DNA from: Diploscapter coronatus
Lineage: Eukaryota > Nematoda > Chromadorea > Rhabditida > Rhabditidae
Length of the DNA stretch: 64,000 nucleotides
Assembly (NCBI GenBank): GCA_964036155.1
Contig: OZ038423.1
Span: forward strand, 22,273,249 to 22,337,248
Reading direction: 5' to 3'
A model generated the notes under the pieces. The model saw nothing but the letters and a program-made list of their open reading frames with translations, ran no database searches and was not told the origin of the DNA. The translations under genes and the position numbers were made by a program. Of the stretch, positions 50,581-63,738 are shown one piece after another. The first letter of the stretch is position 1. Each line of letters opens with the position of its first letter.

Positions 50581-53500
50581 TTCCGAAACTTTTCTTTGAT
50601 ATTTTATCGTTTCATTAATGAAAATTAGGATGGATTTTATGAGATGAAGGCTAATCATCCATCAATCAAGATATGACCGGAAATGGTGATATGATAAGGA
50701 TTGATGAAATGACCCATTCGACAAGTGTCAAAATGGAGATTCTCGAAACATCCATAAACTTGTTTTTTTGCTTTTGATTATTTTTTATAACCTTTGTTAA
50801 ATTTATCGTCTCACAAATATCGATTTCTTTCAGTGTTAAGAGCAAACATTGTACAATGTTGAACAAAATGATTGTTTCCCGGCTATTATTCTCAAGAGAG
50901 TATTTTCCTTCCTTCGAACAGAGTCTATATTTATGGTTGATTAACACCTTTTAGGTATATTATTTCTGCTCTATACTAAACTTTCCGGCGATTCATTCTA
51001 ATCAACGTTATGATATGATTATCAGTTTTTTTCCTTATTTATCCCATCACACCATCAATCACATGGAATTTTTCTTGCGATTTGGGATTAAAAAGGATTA
51101 TCGCCACATTTTTCTATTTGTTATTTATCGCCTATCCACTCATCAATTAAAGCCGAATCACTTCTGAATGAAGTTCAACCTCCTGCCCTATTAATGTTCG
51201 TTCATATCTTTGTTTGGTATCATCTTTCAACTCTTTTGGAAACAATTTATTTCTCATATGAATAAAGTGTTTCAAGACACCAATAAATAATGAAGTCAAA
51301 ATTCTAATTGAAATATTTTAGTATGATAAGACGAATGGCATATTCACTAAACTAATTCAAACCCGATGTTTTCCTGAAACATACCCCCTTTTTCAATCAA
51401 ATCGGTACCTGGAATTCAAAACCGTATGGCTTCTTTTTTCTATACTATAACAGTTCTATATCGCTCTGCAAGGGATCATGCGATATGGAGAGCATAACGC
51501 CTCGAGATAGTGGATAATGCGTCTGCTTGTTGAAAGCTAATATCGGCAACGGGTCAAATATTCTCAGCATTTCCATATTTTTGTTAAAAATAGAAGTTCT
51601 CACACTTTGCAAGAAATGGTGAGAGAAAAGAAGTCATACAATTTGGAAAGACAGGTGCCGCCGATTTGTTTGAAACGGAGAATATAAATTTCCAGAAAAT
51701 TCGTGGATTACGTGCGTTACATTATGTAAAATTGAAGATTTATGCAGATTTGGCGAAATTAGAGACGCAAAACTATTCGATTGAGAGATTAGAAGAGATA
51801 GAGAAAGAATAATGATGGATAAAAAGTAATAGAGAAAAAGAAAGAAAAATAGATGGTTAGAGATAGCAATAAAGTAATAGACGAAGAGAAAAATACAGAC
51901 AAATCTACGACTGTTCGTGGCGTGTTTCTATATCTTTAACTAGCCATATCGCTCTGAATCTTTCCCAAGGCAAGGCGAAGAAACACTACGGCAATTTGAG
52001 AGATAGCGGAGAAATATAAAAGAGATAACTGAACTTTGAGAGATATTAGAGAAAGAAAGAGGGTTAGATGTAGTGTTGAAATGGAAAAGATTAGAGAAAT
52101 CGAAGAAGCAAATTAGCCATTCGAAGGGGGGATTTTCACATCTGATTCATTCGACTTCGGTCGAGAGATGAGAAAAGATGCCGACCGTGAATTATTGATT
52201 TTTGATTATCTCACTGTGATCAGATTTATGATGTTTTCCCAGCTGTATGTGATTATCTATTTTTCTAATTTATCTTTTATCTGAATATATTTTTCACGAA
52301 ATATTTTTTATCAAGCAGGTTGTGATCGTAACTTGATATGAAATGTAAAGTTTTGATCTTCATTAATCCTCCAGAATTATCAATTTTCTAGTCTAAATAT
52401 TCTCGTTAATCTCACTATCTGTCTCAGATTTGCTTTCCATAAAATTACATTTTCCTATGTGCAAGCTATATATTCGAATGAGAGTTATGCTTATTCAAGG
52501 TGATCCTCGTTATTCTTTGAGGTTTAACAATTTCTTACTTCCTTGAACTATATTGTCTTCTTAAACTCACCCCACCTCTCCTAAACTTATCAGACTATAA
52601 GCTGTTCCAACAAAGCTTATCCAAGTTTCTGCCTGACCTTCGCGTCTTATTCTTGTTATGACGCGTCTATCATTGTGTAACTCTTTCTGCATTTCTGCTT
52701 TTCTACTTTCCACGATCAATGGCAGTGATTTTTTAATCGACGATTACTCTGAGAACGCTTTTTTACTCACTAAATCTCTACTATTCGCCTGGTATTTCCA
52801 GCTTTTGGTCTTGTTTTATCATTCTTTTCGAACTTTTCCCTTTTATTCTCGAGAGAGACGCATAGCTTTCGAAGCGTGAACCGGTTAACTCGTCTGCATG
52901 TCTGCTTGCTGCATTTGCCTATGTTTATTCTGCTTCTGCACGAAATTGTCAGTCAGTCAATGTCAAAGTGCCAGATTATCAAGGTGCCTGAATCGAATCG
53001 CAACTATCTTTGATTTTTCTTCATTCATTCACCCGAGAATTTCTTATTGATGTTTCTTATGTTGATTTATTTTTCTCTTGAAATCTAATTGTATCAGATG
53101 AATTCTTGGTACTTATTCGACAAGTTGAAATGTGATTTGTTGTTCTCATTGAATGCAAATTCGTAGAATTTTTAAGAAAATGTTATCTCAGCTCAATATG
53201 AGTCACTATTTTTGTTGATTGAAATCTTTGAATATAACATCTTTCTTGAAACTTATGTAGCTCATACCTTTTCGCTCGCAAACTAAACTCACTTATTTTT
53301 TCTTCCTAAATTTACGCAAATTTCTGAAACTTATTTGTGGATTCGAATATTGCTAGATCTATTTCCGATAAACACTCAAAATTGCGAACCATCTGGGGAA
53401 GTTGGGTGCCAAACTGTCAACAATCATCGCGGTATATAAGTGTAATGCATATGGTCTATTTGCTAAATGCCTAAACAATTCATATTTATTCGCATTCTCC

Positions 53501-56500
53501 TTGGCAAATTCTAAATTGTTTTCAAATATGCGCATATTTATCGCGAATTTAAACTATTTAGAAATCAATGGATACCCTTAAATTTGGATAGTGAAAATAT
53601 TTCATTCGGTCGTTCTTTTCTTTTATAAACTCATCAGTATTTTTTAATTTAAAATTTCCTTAAATCTTATCAAAAATTGTAGCAGATCTATCTTCAAACT
53701 TTCAAACAGATAAAATAGCATGCCATAAATAATAAGACCTTGATGTCTGAACTTTTTCTTTCATATTTGGTAGTGGTTTTCACTTATTCCTCTATTGACA
53801 TCTTTATATGTTTCTTGTTGTTCCTATTATTGCCTATTACTTATTACCCAATCCGACTCTAATAATGGCATAATAGTTTATTCCTATTCTCTCTGTACAA
53901 CTTCCGTTCTTCTTCTTTGTGTCTCTTCACTTTACGCGTTCTATCATTCATGATCGTGCTTATATCCTCTTACACTGCAATCTGACAATTGCTTTTTGCC
54001 TGAAGGTAAAACCGATTCCAAATCAAATGCCTTTTCTTTTTTTCTTTGCCTTACAAGGGAATGCAGAAAAGAGGATATATGGGATAAGAGGTATTCTTCT
54101 TTTCTTTCCTTATTACTTTCTTTGTTTATTTTTATGCCTTTATTTTTGTTTCGATATTTTTACTTGTTGCAGACGCTTTCTTGCAATTACTACGACTTTT
54201 TTCTTACTGTCTACTTCCAAAAGTCAATTACAATTCTGATCTTTAAAGCATATTTTTGCCATTTGTATGAGTTTAAATATCAAAAACAATATCACTTCAT
54301 AAAATCTAGAACTTGGAATATTTTCTGGCCATGATATTGAAAAAAAAAACTTTAAATAAATTCTGCATCTGATAATTTCCAAAATCCTAAATCTCGAGTT
54401 GTAACGTTAGTATTGAAGTAGGAGGATCTTGCTTATAACGGTTTAGTCATTGGACGCTCTTGACTCTACAAATCTACCTGCCAAAATATTCTAAATAGCA
54501 GACAGTTTTTTTCGTCACTTTCCTATTTATTATTCATTCTTACATCTGATTTCCTTTCTCTAACTTTCGTTCGATTGGTTTTGATTTTGCTTGTGTAATG
54601 AATGAATGAATATGCCGTGTATGGGTGGATCTCATACAGATTTGGACATATGTCTGTCATCTTTCTCATTGTAAATTGCAAGAAATTTCGATCACTCTGC
54701 GTCTTTACCTCTTCCATATGCATAAATATAGAAGACGACTCTACCCGTGTTACAACTGCTTACTCGGTGTCTCTAACTTTAGATCTGTATAAGGATAGAC
54801 AATCTGAGAGGAGATGATCGAAAACAGATCAAATTGCTTATTGGCTTACTGCTAGCGATGATCGGTTTTAGCAATGCCCTTTAACACGCATAATATTTTT
54901 ATGCAGAATTACACTATCGGACATTCAACATTAGTCACTGTAATTTATTGGATAATCAGACACTATCGCACAAACTTCACGATAATCTGATAATGATATC
55001 TAACGGAACTCTATTCCAAAGTTTAGATATTTTGATTTTCAATTTTCGCTAGATGATAATTCAGAGATTTTATGTTTTCTTTTATTAGGATCGCATTGTG
55101 TGAACACTTCAAATTATTTACCATTCATGAACTAAAATTTCGTTCGCATTCCATAAATTCTTCGAATAATTCACCGAAAACGAACTGAAACTTTGAAGCA
55201 TATTTTTAAATTTCAAAAAGGTTCGATTCTCCATTTCTATTGTAACTTACTTACCCCTTTTCATTAGTTCGGCATTAGGTTTGAATTCCTCTGCGGTCAT
55301 TCTCTCGATTGTTTTCTTGATAGAAAGATTTTCCAAACAGACTTCATTCGATCTGACTGTCCCAAGTTTCGATGTCGGTCTGAATTTTTTCTCGTAATTT
55401 TGCAGCTAATTTCGAGAATTCGGCACTCTACTCCCCCCGCAGAAGAACGAAAATCAAACTTAACTTCGCCCTTGTTATTTTGAGCTTTTCTCCACTAGTT
55501 GATAATCAGTATCTTGAGTGATAGTGGCACGATCATTCTCACTAATTCAGTAACTTTGTCGTAACCTTGAATCGTAAAATCGATAAATCATAGATTAGAC
55601 TAAAACTGAGCAAGACATCGTTTTTCAAGATTTTGCAAAAAAAAAGATCACTATTTTCACCTTAATGTATTCTTATTTAGACGTTTATAAAGAAGGTGAA
55701 TGTTTTAGTTTGATTGCTGATTTTAAAAAATATATTTCAAATTTGAAACTCCAATTTCGTCATATCCTGTCTAGCAAATATCACTCTGCAAAAAGTTTCG
55801 AAAAATTTGACAATCAGAAATATAGTAGTACCGAAACATAAGGAAAGTTTAAAATACGTAAACGTCACAGTTTTTCCTCCATTTTTCAATTTCATCAATG
55901 ACTCCAATATCATTACCTTCCAGACCTATTGCCCATTTTCGTCGTTCGACCAATTCCTCGGAATGACCTCTGTCTTTTTTCATTTTTCTTGTTTCGTCAT
56001 CAGATTGATTTATTGGGTGTATTTCCGCAAATACCGAAAATTGCGTACTTTTTTCTTCGTTTTCATTCCGTTTGTTGTCTAAATTTCAATTTCGAAATGC
56101 GAATGCGTGTTTTTGCACGGTGCGCCCGAGTTCTGGACGTTCGAAAAAACGACTCCGAAATTTCCACTATCCTAGTAAAACAGGAGGGTTTGATCTTACT
56201 AAGTTAGAAATTTTTCTTCAGCTTTTTGGACTGTTAGAATATTTTCGGAATTATCTGTAGTTTTCTGCGCTTTTATGTCGATTCAAATGCAGAGTGGTGA
56301 ATTTGGCCTTGTTCTGGAAACCACTTGGTGAATTGTACTTTTTCAGTTAGTAAGATAGTTGGTACAACGGTACGAATTCACGCATTTCTGCTCGCTCCTT
56401 TTTCTTTTTTCCTTTGTTACCTAATCCTGTTTGGTGCCTTTCAAATCACCTCTAAAAGACATTTCAGCGATTTAATTGATCCTTTTAAATCTCAGAGGTA

Positions 56501-57595
56501 TACGCCTCTTTTCTAGCCACTCAATTTTCGCAAATTTAAAATTCAGTTCCTTGATAAATTGGCTAACTGAAATGATAGTAATTTAAAAACTATTCATCAG
56601 TACGAATGCTAAAACTTCATGAAACCTATCTAAATTCGACTTCAACTCTAATACACTTGTCTATCAGATGGTGCTGATCTTCGTGATAATATCTGTGATA
56701 TCGTGTTATCCGAAGAATTTTATATTGCGTTCTGCTCCTAATATGGAAAAAAAATCTTTTCACCTGAAGGCATTATTATTCTAACTCCCAGAATAGCATA
56801 CCTATCTAAGGTCAAAGAATATAATATGCTTAGCAATTATCAATAATAACTTGGCATGCTTGAGGTCATTTCATGTCGAATTTCGATTTGATTTCCATTT
56901 CTTAGCGAGTTTCTCCTCTTGCCTTTCCATATTACATTTTTATTTTTTCTCGCATTTCCCCCCTTAAATTGTCTCGTTTTTCCCTCTAATTTTTCCCGTT
57001 TCTCTTTTCTCTCCAAACCTCTTCTCTTTAGGCGTGTATTTTCGCCCCGTTTTGCTGCCCTTGCCATCCCTTACAATATTCTCACGATTCTGATTCCTCC
57101 AGTTCAGATAGATCCATATCTAATGACAAACTTATTAAACCTGTGATTTGTCTGAAATTTTTGATAATCTCAAAAATTTGAGTAGACTACCGTGCTCATA
57201 AATAATCTGCATAATCGATAATTCTTTTGGTGATTTGATTGTTGATAGATTGATAATCGCGTTAGGTCACACCTTCTCTCTCTCATTATTATTCCTCTGC
57301 AAATTTTGCTTTTTCCTACTCGCATAAAATATCGTAGTTTATTACAATGACTTGATGATTCTAAAACGACGTTTTCAGAGCAAATCAAGCCGATTTTGAA
57401 TCGGTAAAGCGAAATGCGTTCGATGATTTTTCGACGCCGTGACGTAGTTTGAGGAATTCTGAAGTTACTTGACGTCATCTGGAAGAATCTGAATCGCAGT
57501 AACTTCGTCTAAGAGATTCTGGGAATTCGCCGCGACTTTATCTGAATCTCTCGGAGCGTCATCTACGTCGATTCAAAGCAGGCGTCTCTCATGTC
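50581..57595. other. Gene-poor 7 kb region upstream of DUOXA
   Basis: I find no gene here. The ORFs present (for example 52658-52879, 53919-54334, 55807-56207, 56840-57146) are T/F/L-rich or their reverse complement, with no domain, signal or matching splice sites. The size fits a large regulatory region for the DUOXA gene, or a gene whose exons are too short to see by eye. Confidence 0.4.
51770..52110. repeat. Purine-rich low-complexity tracts
   Basis: From about 51770 to 51900 and again from 52000 to 52110 the plus strand is strongly purine-biased, with repeated AGAGA, GAGATAG and AAAGAAA units. It could be decayed microsatellite or a GAGA-type regulatory stretch. Confidence 0.4.
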
Positions 57596-60500
57596 ATGCT
57601 CGGATGGTTTTCGGCGTTTCGTGAGCATGGAGCACCAACCTTTTATGGCGACAACCGCACGCCCGTGATAGTCGGTTAGTAGGAGGAATTTTTGAATGCA
57701 TTCAACCCGAAAACTGGGAGTTAAACTTTGTAAATTATATTCGAATGCTCTAAACTTTTGAAACGTATTTTTAATGAGTTGCAAGAGCTACAATAAGCCA
57801 TATGGGATGGAATTAGCTAGCGATTGAAAAACTAGATTACTTTCATTGTATTTGGTTGACTGATACGTTACAACTCATGAGAACTACCATACCTAATGGC
57901 AATTTGGAAAATTTGATGAAGTCATTTCAGATACACAAATCGTCTTCCTATTCGCATTATTCGCCGTACCCTCGTTGGCATTTCTTCTCATACTACCGGG
58001 CGTCAGAAGACATAAAACATCATCCTTTATCACATTTTTATTGCATATGTTTACCGGAGCTACAGTTCTAGGTGAGCCTCAAAAATTTTCCGATAAAAGT
58101 AACATTTTGACCCTTCATTAAATCATTTGTTCACGATTTTCCGAACATATTCAAGTCTTCAAATTGATTTTCGCGGAAAAGATGTGTATTGGTCGAAAAT
58201 TTTTGGGAAGTAAAGCGAAATTCGGACAAAAATTAACTTGCACGGTTATATGATGAGTTGTTCTTGAGTAAGGTACGCAGAAAAACTCTCAATAATGTTG
58301 ATATGATAACTGAAAGACCGAAAGATAAAAGAATGGTCTGGTTTTTACGTGTTTCACCGATTTCAATTATTTGAATGGTTTCGAGGGTACCAAGAATGTG
58401 GAACTGCATAAAGGAGTTTTCTTGATCAAAGAGAAAATAATTGAAAGAATTCCGTAAATTGGGATGTGCCGATTTATGTGCAATACGCTAAGACAATTAT
58501 ATTGACCACCATTCAGAACTGTCGCAACTTGAGGAAATAGGGTTAGGGGTGGTGGAGGGACTAAGGAAACTCTCCCGCTTTTGCATACCATATCTTCAAG
58601 TTGCGATATTTCACAGTTGGCTTTATATTCGAATGATAATAATTTCAGTCTATCATTTCTAAATTACAAATTATCCTCATGGCCAAAGTAATTAGAGTAT
58701 GACCATCCTACATACTACGATTCTATTTTTTTTTTTTTAAATCACGAAATTAAATTTCCTTTTCAATCAAATGCTTCATTTTATGAATTCCATGAAAGCT
58801 TGTTGCAACTTGATAAAGTTGATGGCGAAATAGAAAACTAGATTGCAGTATGAAAATTATCGTAATTTTAGACAGAATGTGAAAATCCCTTTCTACTCCA
58901 TTTTACATACCCGAAATTTCAACAAATAAGAGAAGAAGTCTTCCTAATCGCTGATAAATTTACAGTATCCCTCTATCACCCATGTTGGCACCGTGCAGAA
59001 GCCCGCATTCTAACGTACTATCGGGCGTTTTCTGATGAGAAGATCGAGGCAAAAATCATGATCCGCGTGGGACTACAGTACCTCAACATTTCACTTAAAG
59101 GCAAGAATGTTTTTTTAGAAAGTATCTAATTTATTACCGCGTTCAAAGGCAATTTTATTGCATGAAGTTGACGCTGAATGAAAATGAATATTCGACGCGT
59201 GTTTCCAACTTATTAATTCATTATAATTACAAAAATAGGTTTCTAGCGATATAAAGAAAAGCTATACGTAATATTTTCGATCGTTTTTATCCTTTCTACA
59301 AAAACGGTTTGCACTTTTTCCACATTTTCTGGAAAGACCGATACATTTCATAATTCTGCATGTTTGAATGTAAGTTCGACAAAATCATGTAGAACCTCGA
59401 ATTTTCACGCACCGAAACTCAGACAAGACTGTGGTGTGGTTTTGGAACTCTATTGTAAATTCTAGTGTTCCTCGTTTTTTGCAAAAAATAATGGCAGATT
59501 TTTGGGCATTTGAGTCAAGTGCGTCTCCTCGTAAATTTGTCGATTATTCACCAAATTTGTGTTCGTAAAAACCGCAAAGTACGATAATTCGAAATAGCGC
59601 AAAATGCAAGAGAAGTCTGCCATTGTAACTCCAATTCAAATGTCACTTGAAAAATGTCTGCGATTATCAAACGTTCATTTTTCCGGCATAGAGGAAGCAT
59701 TTTCCCCGCTAAAATTGACCTTGTATACCGAAAAATTTAGGAACAAAAATGTAAAATCGCAATTTTCTGGGGAAAAAAATAGTCTTTGATGAGTCAAGAT
59801 GCCGCCGAAATTGAAATTTTATTGTCGGAATTTCATGCACGCATTAAAATGATGCAATTCGGTCGAAAGACTGGTTTGAGTTATTCGAAGGGAGGGAGAA
59901 AAGCTTACCGATATTTTACGGGTCAATAAAATTGAGAAACAGAATCAGAAGAGTCAAGAAGCGTTTTAATACGTTTGAAATATTTAATTGCAAAAATGAT
60001 CGATTTCTATCAAAAATATCACAAATAATGCTTAATCAAGAATCTTTATGAAGCGTAACTAAAAATATTGTCTCGAATTTATTTATCATGTTAGGGAAAA
60101 GAATTTTCAGTGATAAGCAGAGTTGCGCAAAGTCCAAAATTTTAAAAAATTCGAAGTCAAAGTTGAAGTTTCGCGCAGCTCCGCTGGTAACATCATTTAG
60201 ATTTTTTATTGCGAGATGGAAAAATCAAGTTGAGCTTTCTCGAGAAGTAAAAATATCTTCCAAGGTCTTGCACTTTCCTAACACACTCCGAAATTCAAAG
60301 CACATTGAACAAATATTTCTTTTAACCTATCTTATCAAACTACCTCATCAAACGGAAAATGTTTTCGGAACAGCCATATTTTGACACATTTGTGTGTTAT
60401 CGAGTTTTCATCATTCCAAAGTTTTCTTTGCCCTAGCCTTGCTCCGTAAACTTTGTCGACAAACGGTCGTATTTACCGATTTTTCTCGAAGCTTGAACCG

Positions 60501-62768
60501 GTTTATTGAAAGGTTGATTTTGGTCTTTCTGCGCACTTTCTCATGGTCTGTTCGAATTTTTGCCGGGAAATTGACGGCACGAGACTTTAGGAGGCGAAAA
60601 ATTCTATCAGATGCCATTGAAAATAACTGTCAGAGATGTTTATCTGCCTTATCTTTTCATCTTTTCCAATTCATTTTCTTGGTTTTCTTATTTTTCTGTC
60701 TCTTTGATTTTCCTGATTTTCGTCACATGCCACTCTTCATTTCGTTCAATTCTTTAAAAAAACTAGTGAAAATTCAAGAATTTCATATAGGCCAGAAAAT
60801 ATTTGATAGCGACATCTTCATGACAATACAAAGAAGCAAGGTTATGATCGAATTACTAAACTCGGGTCAGAAGCAATTTATCAATGGCAAATTGATAGAG
60901 GACTTTGGTATTGATAGTAATTAGATTGGACGTATGCGCACGTGCAGTCGTTTGCTATGCATTCTATGACAAAATATTATGCAAAGGTGATAATTATATT
61001 GAAACCTGAAAAACAAATCATATATGGCTGGAAAGTTTATCAAATCTAAGTAATTTATCAAATTCCTGGATTAGTTCGTGGCTAAACTAAAATCTAATCA
61101 AGGCCCAGACCAGATATACCCTGTGAACATCCTAAAATTATCCGCTAAGATTTTATTGAGGGTCGCCTTGTGGATGAATTTTCATAGAAAATATTTTGTG
61201 GATAACCTCTCGCCTAATTTTTCATTCTCGCCGAAGTTTTCTTCTGTTTAGCAAAACTACATTTTGTTTGATCTTCAATATAAATTTTAACAACGTGTGA
61301 AATTTTAAATTAGGCCCATTTTAGGCATCGACTCTACGAACAATGAGGATGACACAGCGAAACTAGCGTATAACGAGCGATTTTCGTTCTCCGAAGGTGT
61401 GAAAAGAAAATTCAACTTGTCGTGTAAACGTAAAAATAGCTCCGAACTCACTACAATAATTGAGAGAGAAATCGTAAATCAAATTCATCAAACTTGAGTT
61501 TTAAGTTCAATTTTGAACATAGGAAAAAAGTCCATCTAATCTAAAATAAAAATAGAAAAATAAGCCAAATATCATTGAAAGATAAAATATTAAAAGTATA
61601 CAAAATGATAATTCACAATTTTAGTCCATCTCATGGAAATGGAACTCAACCGAGCCCTCAAACGTGGATCACCTTTCCCGATTTTGAAGGTAATAAACTA
61701 ATCGCGAAGAAGAATAACCCGAGAATTTAGGTAATTGAATACCTATCGTACGACGGTTTCGTGTGGGGTCGGCAATATCGACTAGCCGGGTATTACACGG
61801 TTTGCATGCTTAAGTAAGCATCTAATTCGAATTCTTCTATACAATGACAAACCCTCGCAAGTTATTTTCCAAAATTATAAGTTTATTATCGACTATTCTG
61901 AAACATACCATTTCTTAGTCAAATTTTCAGAGCATCCATCTTCTCGTGGTGCATTTCACTAATCTGCCTCGCTTTTCTACCGCACATGGTTTCGCGATGC
62001 ATTTTCGTCACGGGTTTTCTGATAGGAATTGGTAAAAATCAAATTCTTTCCTCAAAATATATTGATTTTAGGGGACTTGATATTCTACTCTTCACTACCC
62101 TCGATGACCATTCGATTCCCAACCAGGAATTCAATGGCCACACTTCCACTGCATTTTACACCGTCAATTTGTTTCCATGCTACAGTACTGGCTGGTAAGT
62201 TGAAAATGAAAAAAAAAACGATATTTACATCAAATCCTACTGGCAAAACTTCAACATTTTTAGTGCAGTAAGACTTATTCATACAACAAACAATCTGAAT
62301 ATTGTCAATGGCCGATTACTTGAGACGAAATAAATAACACAAACTTTTGATGCGCCGTAATTAACGCGTAGTTTGCAGCAGACTTTACGCTATTGCATCA
62401 TATTCAAGGAATAAGTTAGACGACTATTTGTAAATACGCAATGCACACTTTGCATATTCGCATTTGTGCATCGTTTATTTTGTCTCATTGATCACTGACA
62501 ATAAAACTTCTTCAAGATGTTTAGCTTTGAAATACCAACAAGTTTAGCAACCCTCTGCATAATATTCGGAGGCATGCTTTGGTTGGCCGAAGCCAAGTGT
62601 TTCTATGCATTGGAAACGTTGTTTTCTGCTCGAAGGAACAAGTCAGGATCGGTTTTGGATCGACAGAAAGCCAGTAGCGTTGATTTCGCAGAACAAAATT
62701 CTATCGATTCGTGCGAAACGAGATTCACGCTTTCGACCTCGAGCAGAACGTCGAGTACGAATAGCTAG
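57596..62768 (+). CDS. doxa-1: Dual oxidase maturation factor (DUOXA)
   Basis: An ER and plasma-membrane multi-pass protein needed to fold and traffic dual oxidase. In nematodes the pair makes peroxide for cuticle cross-linking and defence. Exons: 57596-57674, 57931-58071, 58966-59100, 61325-61396, 61625-61689, 61731-61813, 61931-62031, 62072-62194, a microexon near 62263-62267 and 62517-62768, together about 351 residues, the family size. Diagnostic parts are MLGWFSAFREHGAPTFYGDN with NRTPVI, FLLILPGVR, YYRAFSDEKIEAKI..VGLQYLNISLK (glycosylatable NIS), YNERFSF, ALKRGSPFPILKVIEYLSYD, and WGRQYRLAGYYT. Five membrane segments are visible. The intron after 59100 uses GC-AG. The C-terminal exon is well supported as hydrophobic-then-Ser-rich, but its join needs the microexon. 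Confidence 0.88.
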
Positions 62769-63490
62769 GAGGATTTTCTCATTTTTGATTTTGCGAGTGA
62801 ATTAAGAATCAGAAATTACTTTTGTAGGCTCGAAAATATGGTTATTCCAATTTCTGATGCTCAATTTACAGTGAGTCGTGTGGTATTGCATAATTTCATT
62901 CCATAAATTTATTTTTCGTTCTAGATCTTATTCCATTCACATTTTTCTAGATTTTTTCAGTCAGTTGATCTAGTCGTTATAATATTTTTATTCAATTCTT
63001 AACTCTCTAAAACTACAAAAAAAATCTCATGAAGTTCGTTCGTCACTGCCTTTTCTCTAATATCTACAATCTTTGGTAAATTTCGCTACGAGTCTCTCAA
63101 AGATACGGGATATTTTATAATTGTTCGTACTTTACTTAATTTTTGCGCTAATAAAATTTTCCTTGAATGAAAATCGAACGATTGAACGAATTTATAACGA
63201 ATACTTTCACCCTAAAACTGAAAAAAATATATATTTATAAGAAAAGTATTCACTTCAATTGTTGGAGAAAAAGTACTCAAATCGTTATTTTCCAATAAAT
63301 TCGTTTTTCGTATATCATGCAAGTATACCACCCATTAAATTGGTGCATATCGCGAGTTGTCATGGCAACCGCTGGCTGAAATAGATCTATTCCAATAATT
63401 CCCCCTCAAGTTTACGATTTTTACTATTCTTCGCAGATCTATAATAGTAATAATTCAATGATATCCTAATCAATTTTTTGCTATAATATC
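62769..63490. other. Intergenic, nothing supported
   Basis: AT-rich sequence with no motif-bearing ORF. It contains the expected 3' UTR of DUOXA. Confidence 0.4.
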
Positions 63491-63658
63491 ATGTATGAAG
63501 ATTTTTACGATTGGCTACCGTATTTAACATTTTTGGTTATTTTTCTCTACACCGTTACTATATTCATCATTTTCTGCATTATTTCAAAACGATGTGTGAG
63601 TCCTGTACTTTCTTTAGAAATATTTATGAAAAGCGAAACTTCGACTTTAACCCTGTAG
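63491..63658 (+). CDS. Possible small membrane protein or first exon of one
   Basis: ATG at 63491 opens MYEDFYDWLPYLTFLVIFLY, a short lead and one hydrophobic helix continuing VTIFIIFCIISKRC. Read through, it stops after 55 residues at 63658. Alternatively a GTGAGT donor right after SKRC (63596) could splice to a downstream frame carrying RNFDFNPVAKRVVVRDQSEP and a Ser-rich tail that ends at 63738. That intron would be only about 38 bases with a weak AAAAG acceptor. I do not recognise a family. Confidence 0.3.
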   Translation: MYEDFYDWLPYLTFLVIFLYTVTIFIIFCIISKRCVSPVLSLEIFMKSETSTLTL

Positions 63659-63738
63659 CAAAGCGAGTGGTAGTGAGGGATCAGTCCGAACCAGTGCCGC
63701 GTGCAACTAGCAGTTTAGGGGAGAATAGGAGCAGTTAA

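Noticed and set aside
53919..54334. Overlapping plus-strand ORFs of 106 and 112 codons
   Set aside because: Two long frames overlap in the same T-rich DNA and both are hydrophobic by composition. No domain or conserved motif.
55210..55232. GGTTCGATTCTCC, a tRNA B-box-like string
   Set aside because: No A box or acceptor stem can be drawn around it.
57563..57784. 73-codon minus-strand ORF
   Set aside because: Antisense to the first DUOXA exon, which matches the family on the plus strand.
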